Shown: positions 1 to 11,877 of the stretch, in pieces
How positions within the stretch are numbered: the stretch's first letter is position 1
Layout of the letters: each line of letters opens with the position of its first letter
Assembly (NCBI GenBank): GCA_035578175.1
Contig: JAQMRL010000021.1
Span: 3,878,226 to 3,942,225, forward strand
Direction of reading: 5' to 3'
Source of the DNA: Catonia carolina
Lineage: Eukaryota > Arthropoda > Insecta > Hemiptera > Achilidae
Length of the DNA: 64,000 nucleotides
Notes under the pieces: model-generated
What the model saw: the letters and a program-made list of their open reading frames with translations, nothing else
The model's database searches: none
What the model was told of the DNA's origin: nothing
Position numbers and translations under genes: made by a program

Positions 1-130
1 CTGGGTCTGAACAAGACTACACCTCATTTACACGTCATACACATCATCCTCATCTCATTGGGTCATGGGGTTGCTTATTGTTCTGAATTGAACAGATTGC
101 AACGTACACAAATTAGGAATAAAAAAAAAT
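1..130 (+). mobile_element. SINE-A, 3' portion
   Basis: The sequence matches the 3' two-fifths of the SINE-A copies at 17.9, 21.3 and 46 kb, from the CTGAGTCTGTACAAG region to the A-rich tail that starts near 121. The tRNA-like head lies outside the window or is lost. No coding content. Confidence 0.85.
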
Positions 131-384
131 TAGCAAATAGCGACATGGTGCTAAGGATCAGCTGGTGACAACATCACATGATAATTTTATTGTATTTTAT
201 TATGTAGAACGATTTTGTATTGTTGAGTATTTTATAAAAGTAAAGTTCCGTGTTTCTTTAAATTGTTTTAATTTTCTTTTAATTGGTGAGTGATCAATTG
301 CTTTGATATTTTATTTTGACTTTTATCATTGAAGTATACAGTTGATCTTGCAGCTACCATAATTTCTGCTTCATATTTTAAAAA
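131..384. other. AT-rich sequence, nothing recognised
   Basis: This AT-rich stretch lies between a SINE-A tail and the first HINE-like element. I see no open frame, repeat end or splice pattern in it. Confidence 0.5.
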
Positions 385-1380
385 AATCTATTGTGAAACA
401 CTCACACAACTTTCTCTTGCCAATGCAAATAATTTACAATATAATTTAACATTAGTAATAAAATATTAGAAATAAACAAAAAACTAACCTCAATAAACAT
501 AACCTTATTTTAATCATGAGTGAAACACTCAAAATGAAAATCAACCTCAGTCTGGCTTAAAAATACGAAAAATCACTATTTCACGCTAAACTAGGCTCTG
601 TAGAGAAAAATACGTTAAATAAAAGTTGTAGATCTTTAAATTTCCTATAAATTTGGTTATATACACTTTTGTCGTAAAATGCATACTAAGGCCAAAATCT
701 TAAAAAAATCGATTTTTCACACGTTTTCGTGAGAAAAAATCAGAAAATCGCTAATTACTGCTAAACTAAGCGTCATACAAAAAAATGTTTGAAAGAGAAG
801 TTGTAGGTTTTTAAATTCTCTACAACTTTTATTATATAAGTTTTTGCGCTAAAATTTATATTAAAGCCGTAATCTTAAAAAAACAACGTTTTTACGTGAA
901 AGCAGCCTCACCGAGAATTTCAGCAAACATGGCGCCTACCCTATCTTGTAGAGAATAAAAAATTGAGTAAAATAGGCGATTTTAAAAAAAATCGTAGGAC
1001 CGGTTTTTGAGAAAATCGCAAAAAACTGAAAAATTATACGAATAAACTACCACTTCCGGTTGACCGATTTTGATGAAAATGTTCGTGTCGCGTCCGGTAG
1101 TGGTATGTAACTTAAGTTTCAAGTTTCAAGTTCGTACGATGTTCCGTTCTTGAGATATTCTGTTCACACACACACACCACACACACACACACACACACAC
1201 GCACGCACACAGGCACACACACGCACACAGACACACACACACAGACCAATCGCTAAAAACATGTTTTTTGGGTTCAGGGGGTCTGAAAACGTATAGATCC
1301 GGTGAAAACTCGATTTCTAAAAATCGACATGAAAACAATACTTTCCTTCCTATATATTCAGATAGGCAACAGAAAGTAAA
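385..1380 (-). mobile_element. HINE-like element, copy 1
   Basis: Minus-strand copy of the dominant family. Its 3' hairpin (TGTGAAACACTCACA on the plus strand) lies at 391-405, followed by the inner 3' inverted repeat ACTTTCTCTTGCC. The CA microsatellite lies at 1165-1245. The partner 5' inverted repeat, at about 1364-1378, is slightly mutated. It has no coding capacity: the predicted short proteins are read through the CA tract. Copy 2 abuts it head to tail without spacer. Confidence 0.85.
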
Positions 1381-2373
1381 AAATCTGGTGTGAAACACTC
1401 ACACAACTTTCTCTTGCCAATATAAATAATTAACAATAAACCTAACATTAGTAATAAAACATTAGAAATAAACAAACAACTAATCTCAAAAATATAACCA
1501 TATTTCAATCATGAGTGAAACACGCAAAATGAAATTCGAACTCAGTATGGTTTAAAAATACGGAAAATCACTCTTTCTCTCTAAACTAGGCTCTTTAGAG
1601 AAAAATGCTCTTAATAAAAGTTGTAGATCTTTTAATTTTTTATAAATTTGGTTATATACACTTTTGTCGTAAAATGCATACTAAGGCCAAAATCTTTAAA
1701 AAATCGATTTTTCACACGTTTTCGTGAGAAAAAATCAGAAAATCGCTAATTACTGCTAAACTAAGCGTCATACAAAAAAATGTTTGAAACAGAAGTTGTA
1801 GGTTTTTAAATTCTCTACAACTTTTATTATATAAGTTTTTGCGCTAAAATTTATATTAAAGCCGTAATCTTAAAAAAACAACGTTTTTACGTGAAAACAG
1901 CCTCACCGAGAATTTCAGCGAACATGGCGCCTACCCTATCTTGTAGAGAATCAAAAATTGAGTAAAATAGGCGATTTAAAAAAAAATCGTAGGACCAGTT
2001 TTTGAGAAAATCGCAAAAAACTGAAAAATTATACGAATAAACTAAGTTACTACTACTTCCGGTTGACCGATTTTGATGAAAATGTTCGTGTCGCGTCCGG
2101 TAGTGGTATGTAACTTAAGTTTCAAGTTTCAAGTTCGTACGATGTTCCGTTCTTGAGATATTCTGTTCACACACAGACACACACACACACAGACACACAC
2201 ACACACAGACACACACACACACAGACACACACACAGACCAATCGCTAAAAACATGTTTTTTGGGTTCAGGGGGTCTGAAAACGTATAGATCCGGTGAAAA
2301 CTCGATTTCGAAAAATCGACATGAAAACAATACTTTCCTTCCTATATATTCATATAGGCAAGAGAAAGTAAAA
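1381..2373 (-). mobile_element. HINE-like element, copy 2
   Basis: Minus-strand full-length copy directly joined to copy 1. The plus-strand order is hairpin TGTGAAACACTCACA, then ACTTTCTCTTGCC, about 750 bp of AT-rich body, a CA tract with CAGA interruptions at 2168-2236, the conserved block around GGGTTCAGGGGGTCTG, and finally GGCAAGAGAAAGT at 2357-2369. Its body is nearly identical to copy 1 over long stretches, so the pair may be a tandem duplication or a concatenated insertion. Confidence 0.87.
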
Positions 2374-2375
2374 AT

Positions 2376-2488
2376 AGTTAAACTTAATAGGAATACGACA
2401 TCCGTAAAGTGGGAGATTCTAGCGTGCACCCTGTAGTAGGTGGCTTTTGTTTGTTGACAGTAGGAGCAAACTAAGAACGGTTGAACTG
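2376..2488 (+). mobile_element. Right half of a CAGT/ACTG-ended MITE
   Basis: About 110 bp match the right half of the 339-bp MITE at 43024-43362, ending in GGTTGAACTG followed by TA. The left half is missing and is replaced by the end of HINE-like copy 2. Confidence 0.6.
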
Positions 2489-2920
2489 TACATTTAATAT
2501 TTTGACACAATTCAATCATTGAAAATCAATTTCAAAATCCTTGGTACACGATCAAAAAACAATCATCCGTATCATAATATTTTTTTTCAATCAAAATAAT
2601 AATTAGGTATGAAATTAATTAATAAATAAATGTTACTTTAAAATATTTTGACACGTATAATAAAAGAGTTGTGTTTTTATTTAACAAATTATATATCAAA
2701 TTCTTAAAAAATATTAAATTTTTAATTAAACAGGATATGTTATGAGAAAGTAAAAGTTAATAAACGTAGAAAATTTATTCAATGAAATAAAATAATAATA
2801 TAAATGATTTATGAATGACACGAAAAATTGGCATTTAACTCAGTATTGCATACGATAGGCTAAATATTTTGTATAATATTGTAGTTAATTCTATTACACT
2901 TGTGTATAAAGCTTTATTAC

Positions 2921-2972
<52 letters not shown>

Positions 2973-3227
2973 ATTAATATAATAACTGGTTTTCTATAGA
3001 AATGTTAGAAATTCTTTGATTCTCTTCGGTAATACGGTAGTAAATAAAATTCAATGTTTATTTACTTGTTTTATTTCTTTTAAATTGTTTACAAAAAATT
3101 CTTTTCTTTTATTTTTTGTAAAGAAATTAATATTTTAATTGTTATTACAGATTCTTTCGAGATCTGGTTATAAAAATTAATAAACAAACTTATAAAAGCT
3201 ATTTATTAACAAAATAATAAATATAGG
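2489..3227. other. AT-rich sequence with an ATT microsatellite
   Basis: AT-rich and non-coding. It holds an uninterrupted run of about 18 TTA/ATT units at 2918-2971. Nothing else is recognised. Confidence 0.6.
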
Positions 3228-3512
3228 CTGGATCTAATTCATAACGAAGAAATTAGATCCGAGTTGGGTGTATTTAGCTTGAAGGAAAAAGTGGAGGAGT
3301 ACCGAAATCAATGGCGGCAACATTTGGAACGGATGCCAGAGGAGACAATACCTCTAAAAGTGACGGAATATGTTCCAGTTGGAAGAAGGAAGGTAGGAAG
3401 ACCTCGAAGACGATGGCAGTAGTCAAGATGTAAGGGTTGGAATGTCTCGTGTTTTTGTAGACGTGCAGGATGGTTTGTGAGTTCGGAACAGGCTTATGCC
3501 TAATCCTTGATA
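3228..3512 (+). pseudogene. RTE-like LINE, extreme C-terminal coding remnant
   Basis: Translation of the plus strand gives a run beginning IRSELGVFSLKEKVEEYR and continuing through WRQHLERMPE to a GRRKVGRPRRRW motif. This is the pattern found at the C-terminus of RTE-like reverse transcriptases, downstream of the RT domain. Stops interrupt it after GRPRRRW. The 5' end is truncated, as expected from incomplete target-primed reverse transcription. The GAA array begins directly at its 3' end, so that array is most simply the element's expanded tail. It is dead, since no RT or endonuclease domain remains. The family call rests on motif recognition only. Confidence 0.7.
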
Positions 3513-4046
3513 GTAAGAAGAAGAAGAAGAAGAAGGAGAAGGATAAGAAGAAGAAGGAGAAGAAGAAGAAGAAGAAGGAGAAGAAGAAGAAGGAGAAGGA
3601 GAAGAAGAAGAAGAAGAAGAAGAAGGTGAAGAAGAAGAAGAAAAAGAAGAAGAAGGTGAAGATAAAGAAGAAGATGGTGAAGAAGAAGAAGAAGGCGAAG
3701 AAGAAGAAGAAGGTGAAGAAGAAGAAGAAGGTGAAGAAGAAGGTGAAGAAGAAGAAGAAGGTGAAGAAGAAGGTGAAGAAGAAGAAGAAGAAGGTGAAGA
3801 AGAAGGTGAAGAAGAAGAAGAAGAAGAAGGTGAAGAAGAAGAAGAAGAAGAAGAAGAAGGAGAAGAAGAAGGAGGAGAAGAAGAAGAAGGAGGAGAAGAA
3901 GAAGAAGAAGAAGGAGGAGAAGAAGGAGAAGAAGAAGAAGAAGAGGAAGGTGAAGAAGAAGGTGAAGAAGAAGAAGAAGAAGAAGAAGGTGAAGAAGAAG
4001 GAGAAGAAGGAGAAGGAGAAGAAGAAGAAGGAGAAGAAGAAGAAGA
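3513..4046 (+). repeat. Polypurine GAA/GAAGGT array, about 530 bp
   Basis: The plus strand is almost purely purine for about 530 bp. GAA triplets dominate, with periodic GGTGAA, GGAGAA and GGAGGA variants, so higher-order units are visible. Long polylysine and polyleucine open frames across it are artefacts of the triplet. It starts at the 3' end of an RTE-like LINE fragment. GAA/TTC tracts of this length can form intramolecular triplexes, which is known for the repeat class and untested here. Confidence 0.95.
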
Positions 4047-5231
4047 TATTTCTTTTTAAAATTTAGTTTAATATATTTATTTTTTGATTTAGAATATTTG
4101 GATAATAATTGGAAATTATTTATTCTGATGATTATTTTATTATTTATATAAAATTCTTCAACAATTTTGATTTCTAAACTTGACCTGCGATCAACGATAT
4201 TGTGAATCATAGACTGCTATTCTACACGGGCAATTGTAGGCTATAACTTATGAAGACATTAATTTAAAAATTTATTATAAACGATACGGATATTCCTAAT
4301 TTGTTACCTAGACGAATATAACAGAGAAAATTAAAATACTGATAATATTTTTTTAACTGAACACCATTGAACTTGAGTGAAAGTTTTTCGTAAAATATTA
4401 AACTTAAATTATGTATATAACTAATAGAAATTATCTAATTTAAATATTGTATAAGGTTACGTTAAGATAAAAAAATTAAGATCTCCCTTTTAAAATTTAA
4501 ATTGAATGTGAACAAGTTGATTGCCTTAAGTAATACACCGTCATATAAAATTTTATTACTTTTATCTAACATTATTAATATGTATCAAAATAAAATAAAT
4601 CTAAGAATACATTAACCGAGATTTAAACTTATATATTACTTAGAAATAAGTCGTAAAATTTAAAAAAAAAAACAACTTACTAATAAGAAATTTTATTGTT
4701 TTTATGTAGGAAATTAACAAGTTTAGATTAAGAAATTTCATAGAATTGATCGTAAAACTTTTAATAGCTTGTATCCAAAAATTGAGTCATCTTTTGATAT
4801 TTAGTTGTAATACCATATAAATTTCTCTACTAATATTTTTGCTATGTTATTCTTGAGATCCTATTTGTTTTCAAGATCTGTGTAATCAATAAATGCATTT
4901 CTTTTGTAAACATTTAATTTTTTATTTATTCCAAAGTGAATATACTAACCTTGTTGATATTTTCTGTTATGTTGATTTCTTATTGAACTGTAAGAATTCA
5001 CCGGGTTGGTCTACAGGCACGGTTACTAATACTAGCGGTCACGCGCAGCTGCTGTGAGATATAAGATGACGTAGTCTGGTCCCCAACAACTCGGTCGGTG
5101 CGTAGTGACTGTAGGATTTTTGCATTGTTTTTACAAATATAGCGGTTTAGGTATGTTTACATGGGAAATCGATTTTAATTTTAATAATTCTTCGTTTGCG
5201 GCCTAAAGTTTATCTCTAAGTAAGTTATTTT
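4047..5231. other. Non-repetitive AT-rich region, possible promoter at its end
   Basis: No element ends or coding exons are seen to about 4990. From 4998 to 5153 the composition becomes CG-richer, with GATATAAGATG at about 5057. A possible splice donor follows (TTTAG then GTATGT at 5153) and another near 5219 (TCTCTAA then GTAAGT). This could be a promoter with a noncoding first exon, but no coding exon could be linked to it. Confidence 0.3.
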
Positions 5232-5415
5232 TACTTTCTCTTGCCTATATGAATATATAAGAAGGAAAGTATTGTTTTCATGTCGATTTTTCGAAATCGA
5301 GTTTTCACCGGATCTATACGTTTTCAGACCCCCTGAACCCAAAAAACATGTTTTTAGCGATTGGTCTGTGTGTGTTTCTGTGTGTGTGTGTGTGTGCGCG
5401 CGCGCGCGTGTGTGT

Positions 5416-5446
<31 letters not shown>

Positions 5447-6222
5447 AACAGAATATCTCAAGAACGGAACATCGTACGAACTTGAAACTTAAAACTTAAG
5501 TTACATACCACTACCGGACCCGAAACGAACATTTTCATCAAAATCGGTTAACCGGAAGTAGTAATTTATTCGTGTAATTTTTCACTTTTTTGTGATTTTC
5601 TCAAAAACTGGTCCTACGATTTTTTTTTAAATCGCCTGGTTTATTCAATTTTTTATTCTCTACAAGATAGGGTAGGCGCCATGTTTGCTGAAATTCTTCA
5701 AGAGGCTGTTTTCACGTAAAAACGTGGTTTTTTTTAAGATTACGGCTTTAATATGCATTTTAGCGCAAAAATTTATATAACAAAAGTTGTAGAGAATTTA
5801 AAATTCTACAACTTTTAGTTCAAAACATTTTTTTGTATAACGTTTAGCAGTAATTAGCGATTTTCTGATTTTTTTCTCACGAAAACGTGTGAAAAATCGA
5901 CTTTTTTAAGATTTCGGCTTTAGTACGCATTTAACGACAAAAGTGTATATAATAAAATCTATAGGAACTTAAAAGATCTACAACTTTTATTTAAAGAATT
6001 TTTCTCTACAGAGCCTAGTTTAGCGTGAAAGTGTGATTTTCCGTTTTTTTAAGCCAAACTTAGTACGATTTCCATTTGCGTCATTCACTCATGATTAAAA
6101 TAAGGTTATGTTTTTGAGGTTAGTGTTTTGTTTATTTCTAATGTTTTATTACTAATGTTAGGTTTATTGTTAATTATTTGCATTGGCAAGAGAACGTTGT
6201 GTGAGTGTTTCACACCAGATTT
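5232..6222 (+). mobile_element. HINE-like element, copy 3 (best reference copy)
   Basis: Complete plus-strand copy. The 5' end is ACTTTCTCTTGCC at 5233, followed by a conserved block of about 130 bp, then a TG tract with long CG alternations at 5370-5448. Next come a conserved 3' body with several short complementary segments (for example GTTGTAGAGAATT and AATTCTACAACTT), GGCAAGAGAACGT at about 6185, and the terminal hairpin GTGTGAGTGTTTCACAC, ending in CCAGATTTT. There is no coding potential. Known DINE-1/INE-1 elements combine subterminal inverted repeats, a core microsatellite and a 3' stem-loop, and insert in T-rich sites without duplication; this family shows the same layout. A full-length Helentron encoding Rep/helicase is not in the window. 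Confidence 0.85.
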
Positions 6223-6904
6223 TTTTCTTTTAATTTAGCGTTTTCACGTTTTAACAGATCAGTTAACTCTGCTGCGCATCATTAAAATTTGGCGGTTCTT
6301 CATAAAAACGAGGCCTACCTTCCTCTACGGCTATCCCTTCATTTTGTTAATTGCCTTTCTTGTAATTGGATGAGTTTAAAATATTATTAACTTCCTTACA
6401 AGCGTATCGTTTCTCTGCTCGATATTTACGTTCACTAGGGCCTACAAGTCGGGTTTATCGGACGTAGAACGGCACTACAAATCGGCAAATTTAAATGTGA
6501 GACTGAATTCGCCTTTAAGACACGTTTTAATGGAAGATATAGGAACTCGGACTTTAAATCGCGTACATAATCCGATTCGTCGAAATGTATGCTACTAAAC
6601 ACACGCGACCACTATCAGCAGAAAATGAATCGCCCCTCTTGCAAGCATTTATCCACTCAATCTAGTTTCAATGGCCTTTGGAAAACGATAAAACTTATAA
6701 TGAGCAACTACTCTGTGTCTATCGTAATTAGAACACCCGGAAATTGCATAACACACTATTATTAAATACTTGTAAAGTAATACAGACCGTATGAAGATTA
6801 ATAAAAATCACAGACCGACACAGTACGTATTGTGCGTCCGCTGTCGCTGGTGACCTGTGACGTCAGAGGGCGGGGCTTGTCATTGCGCATGTTGTTGATG
6901 ATTC
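6223..6904. other. Unassigned region with CRE-like and GC-box motifs
   Basis: No gene is recognised. At 6858-6865 there is a perfect TGACGTCA palindrome, followed at 6868 by GGGCGGGGC and then TGCGCATG. These are promoter-type motifs, but they lie beside a LINE tail and may be element-derived. Confidence 0.35.
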
Positions 6905-6982
6905 CTTCTTCTTCTTCTTCTTCTTCTTCTTCTTCTTCTTCTTCGTCTTCTTCTTCTTCGTCTTCTTCTTCTTCTTCTTCTT

Positions 6983-7012
<30 letters not shown>
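6905..7012 (-). repeat. TTC array, tail of an RTE-like LINE
   Basis: There are 36 TTC-type triplets with two TCG interruptions. On the minus strand this is a GAA array placed exactly at the 3' end of the LINE remnant to its right. Confidence 0.93.
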
Positions 7013-7013
<1 letters not shown>

Positions 7014-7322
7014 TGGTGCCTATCCGGTTCGGATGTTGGCTATCATGATGGCTATTCTGACTTTGGAAACAGCTGCTTCGAAAAGTTGGGTCGTCGACTG
7101 GTTGAACTACGTTCTCAGATTTTTCAACCATGAAATCCTTCTTCTACCGGGACCTCTCGCACCATACACCTTTCCTTGCAGAATATTTTGAAGCAACACG
7201 TAACGGTTCTCATTGCGCATAATGTGTCCCAGGTATTGGAGCTTTCGCACTTTCACGATGGCAAGAACCTCTTTATCTTTATTCATCCTTCGAAGAATTT
7301 CCCTGCCGTGTAAAAATGATCC
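7013..7322 (-). pseudogene. RTE-like LINE 3' end
   Basis: On the minus strand the translation contains EILRRMNKDKEVL, KLQYLGHIMRNENRY, LLQNILQGKVYG and RGPGRRRISWLKNL, followed by an in-frame stop at LRT-stop-FNQ. It then runs on to IAIMIANIRTG, just before the tail. The same pattern occurs at 17535-17829, where the frame is open. These motifs are typical of the C-terminal region of RTE-like endonuclease/reverse-transcriptase proteins. The 5' end is truncated and the 3' end carries the GAA tail at 6905-7012. Confidence 0.72.
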
Positions 7323-7335
7323 CTGCCGTGTAATA

Positions 7336-7640
7336 AAGTAACCGTGTCTAGAGGTAAAGTCGTCACCAAGTCAGCTGCTGAACAGCTGATTTTCAGAGAC
7401 GAAGATTCCAGGTTCAGATTCTAGAAAAGGTAGTTACTTTTATATGGATTTGAATACTAGACAGTGGTTGCCGGTGTACTTTGATGGTTGGGATTCAATT
7501 TACCATATTCTCTGAGTCTGTACAAGACTACGCCTCATTTACACGTCATACACATTACCTTCATCTGATTGGGTCATGGGGTTGCTTATTGTTCTGAATT
7601 GAACAGATTGCAACGTACACAAATTAGGGATTAAAACGAA
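7336..7640 (+). mobile_element. SINE-A copy
   Basis: The A-box segment CGTGTCTAGAGGTAAAG is followed by the CAGCTG palindrome and a degenerate B box, GGTTCAGATTC, then the conserved body and 3' end (ATTGCAACGTACACAAATTAG). The 5' end is slightly diverged. A short direct repeat, CCCTGCCGTGTAA, lies just upstream and may be unrelated. Confidence 0.8.
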
Positions 7641-7820
7641 CTATAAGAATGTGTAGATATCTATCTAATATATTGTTCGTTGTGTATCAAAGTGTTTCGG
7701 TGATTGTTCTGAGTGATTTCGATTGAAACCTTTACAGGATTTTAATGTTGGTATGACTTTCGGAGCCCAATACTTGGCCTCAATAAGTGCAAATTGGTTT
7801 CAGAATTTCTTTGTAAATTG

Positions 7821-8160
7821 TTGTTTAGGTCAACAGCCGAAAGGCTGGTTTACACCTCTAGAGATTTTACTAACTAAAAAACGAGGAGTTAGGTGGTTTA
7901 CTATTGCCTTCCTCACTAAGTTAAAGAGTATGCTAATCAGCATGCCAGGTCCTCCGCAAAGCACCCACTTTCCACCCTACAAATGACACCTTCACTTCAT
8001 TCACCACAGTGTCAGGCTGTATAGTGAAATTCATTACTTTCAGATAACTCTGGCTGAATATATGATAATATATGATAAGAAACAGAACTATTTTTGTAGC
8101 CCTGGAACCAACAGATCGAGTGTAATTAGTTTAACTCTCCACCTGCCCGTTATGGGCAAT
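7821..8160 (-). mobile_element. SINE-C copy
   Basis: Minus-oriented copy of the SINE-C family. The tail complement TTGTTTAGGTC comes first, then AGCCGAAAGGCTGG, and the copy ends in the GCCCGTTATGGGC palindrome that marks the family's 5' end. It is non-coding and is the first of three copies in the same direction within 1.2 kb. Confidence 0.8.
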
Positions 8161-8233
8161 TTGTAAATTATTAAGTTATTATTAAGACTGAGTATTGAAC
8201 GTTTACCCAGTATCCAATAAAACTATTTTAGTT

Positions 8234-8622
8234 TCGTTGTTGTCGTATAAATCGTCAGCCGAAAGGTTAGTTTGAAGGTCTAGAGACTTTACTAACTAAA
8301 AAGAGGAGTCAGTTGTTTTACAATTGCCTTCCTCACTGAGTGGAAACTTTTGCTTATCAGCTTACTCGACTCTCTAAAAAGTATCTACTTTCCACCCTTC
8401 AAATGACACCTTCACTTCATTCACAGGGTCTGGCTGTATAATGAAATTTATTACTCTCAGAGAAGAACTGTGACTACTGTCTTTTACACCTCTACCTCTT
8501 CTGTTCTTAAATAGTTCAGTCATATAATTGGCTGACCATGTGATAAAAACAGAACTATTTATTTTAGCCCTGCAATGAACAGATTGAGTGTAAATAATTT
8601 GATACTCCTTTTATTGGCAAAA
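8234..8622 (-). mobile_element. SINE-C copy, diverged
   Basis: Same order as its neighbour, beginning GTTGTTGTCGTATAAATCG, with several small indels and a decayed 5' palindrome (TTTTATTGGCAA). Confidence 0.75.
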
Positions 8623-8655
8623 TAAATACTTAACAGAACCTAACTAAATAATATT

Positions 8656-9030
8656 GTTTAGGTGATCAGCCAAAAGGCTGGTTTGAACCTCTAGAAGCTT
8701 TACTTAGTAAAACGAGGAGTGAGGTGGTATACAATTGCCTTCCTCATTGAGTGGAAAAGTATGCTTATCAGCACGCTTGACTCCCTGAAAAGTATTTATT
8801 TCCCACTCTTCAAATGAAACTTTCACTTCATTTTTCCACAAGGACTGGCTGTATAATGAAATTCATTACTCTTAGAGGAGATAACTCTGACTAGTGATTT
8901 TTACACCTCTACTTCTTATGGTCTTAAATAGTTCAGTCATATAATTGGCTGACCATGTGATAAGAAACAAAACTATTTTCTGTACCCTTGGAACTAGCAG
9001 ATTGAGTGCAAAATCTTTTTACTATGACAA
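8656..9030 (-). mobile_element. SINE-C copy
   Basis: Third minus-oriented copy in the cluster. It starts TTGTTTAGGTGATCAGCC and runs to the AGATTGAGTGCAAA segment; the terminal palindrome is lost. Confidence 0.75.
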
Positions 9031-9518
9031 CAATAATAAAAATATTCCCCGTTAAAAAATGGTACGTTACCGGAAGTAACTTACTATTCTTTTTACAATC
9101 TAAAACCATTAAAACAATTAAATTACATTTTAGCTAATAATATAAAAGTAAAAATATATTACCGTAATTTATACAATTTTGTAATTTTATAGTACTTAAA
9201 ATTTAGTGGAATTACTTTTAAGATAATTTTTTTATTATCTAATTTAAAAAGTCAACGTCGGGTGATTTTTAAAGAAATTTGTTTCTATTTTGAAGCACCG
9301 AAATCATCGTGATTTTTATAATTATGTATTTTTGTTACTTCCCAATTATTTAATAGAATGAATTATATTTTTTGAAAGTGTTAAATGTAAAACAGTTAAA
9401 TAAGTAAAAAATAATTTTATGAAGAGGTTTTAGTTTTTATTATATTAATCTTGTTTTGTCGCTAGTGGTTAATTAACACCTAAATTATGTATAAATTATT
9501 CTCGTTATACGTCTTAGG
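9031..9518. other. AT-rich sequence, nothing recognised
   Basis: No coding frame, repeat end or splice pattern is apparent. Confidence 0.5.
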
Positions 9519-9689
9519 TTACTGACTAAGTATTTGAGAATCGTATTATCAAACGTTATGTAATAATTACATAGTAATTATTATTTAATTTTATTTTTAT
9601 ATACGAATAAACCCACAAAATATTAAAACTAAATAGAAATTAAACTACTTTTAACTCGTAAAAAAATGTTGTCAGTAGAATTTACAAAA

Positions 9690-10178
9690 AATCTGATGTG
9701 AAACTCTCACACAACTTTCTCTTGCCAATAAAAATAATTAACAATATAACCAAATATTAGAAATAAATAAAATAAGTAACCTCAATAAATATAACCTTAT
9801 TTTAATCATGAGTGAAAGACGCAAAATGAAAATCTACCTCAGGTTCGCTTAAAAATATGTAAAATCACTTTCTCGTGCTAAACTAGGCTCTGTAGAGAAA
9901 AATACTCTAAATAAAAGTTGTAGATCTTTTAATTTTCTATAAATTTAATTATATACACTTTTATCGTTAAATGCATACTAAGGCTGAAATCTTAAAAATC
10001 GATTTTTTACACGTTTTCGAGAGAAAAAAAACAGAAAATCGCTAATTACCGCTAAAGTAAGTGTCGTACAAAAAATGTTTGAAAAAAAAGTTGTAAGGTT
10101 TTTAATTTTCTACAAGGTTTATTACACAAATTTTTGCGTTAAAATGCATATTAAAGACGCAATCTAAAGAAAAACCAT
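9690..10178 (-). mobile_element. HINE-like element, copy 4 (truncated)
   Basis: It carries the 3' hairpin and inner inverted repeat (GTGAAACTCTCACAC, ACTTTCTCTTGCC) and about 450 bp of 3' body, then breaks off at the tandem-duplication junction. The microsatellite and 5' end are missing. Confidence 0.8.
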
Positions 10179-10360
10179 TTATTACAATTTATTTAGGTTA
10201 CTAAATATTTTAGTCGTATTATCAAACGTTATGTAATAATTAGGTAGTAATTATTATTTTATTTTATTTTTATACGATTAAACCCACAAAATATTAAAAC
10301 TAAATAGAAATTAAACTACTTTTAACTTGTAAAAAAATGTTGTCAGTAGAATTTACAAAA

Positions 10361-11571
<1,211 letters not shown>

Positions 11572-11877
11572 AACCATACAGTAGTTAAAAAGAATTAAAT
11601 TACCAATGCATTACTGTATGCTCATTATAGTTTTTTGATATAGGTTATGTCCATCCAATCTTACTTAAAAAAGTCTGTGATGTCTTTACCTTCGTGATTC
11701 CTTTTTTTTCTTCAAACAATCATTAAGAATTACACATAAATATAAAAGTTCTTTGTTATAAGTTTTATTTAAAGGAAGACTGTACTTTGTACCCTGCCAA
11801 TATTAAATTTGCTTTTTTTAGGTACATTTTTCACAGGATTGGCAAACGATAGGAAAATGAAACTTTACACTCTTATA

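Noticed and set aside
3470..4210. Long Lys-rich (plus) and Leu-rich (minus) open frames
   Set aside because: They are translations of the GAA array and have no domain; a triplet repeat without stops is always open.
4999..5020. Possible SINE-A 5' fragment (CCGGGTTGGTCTACAGG)
   Set aside because: Only about 17 bp match and the sequence then departs; too short to call.
5040..5230. Promoter with noncoding first exon (TATAAG at 5057, GTATGT donor at 5153)
   Set aside because: No downstream coding exon could be tied to it, so only the possibility is noted in the feature list.
6832..7191. Ser-rich or Arg-rich proteins across the TTC array
   Set aside because: They are artefacts of the TTC repeat. 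The real coding remnant there is the minus-strand LINE fragment in another frame.
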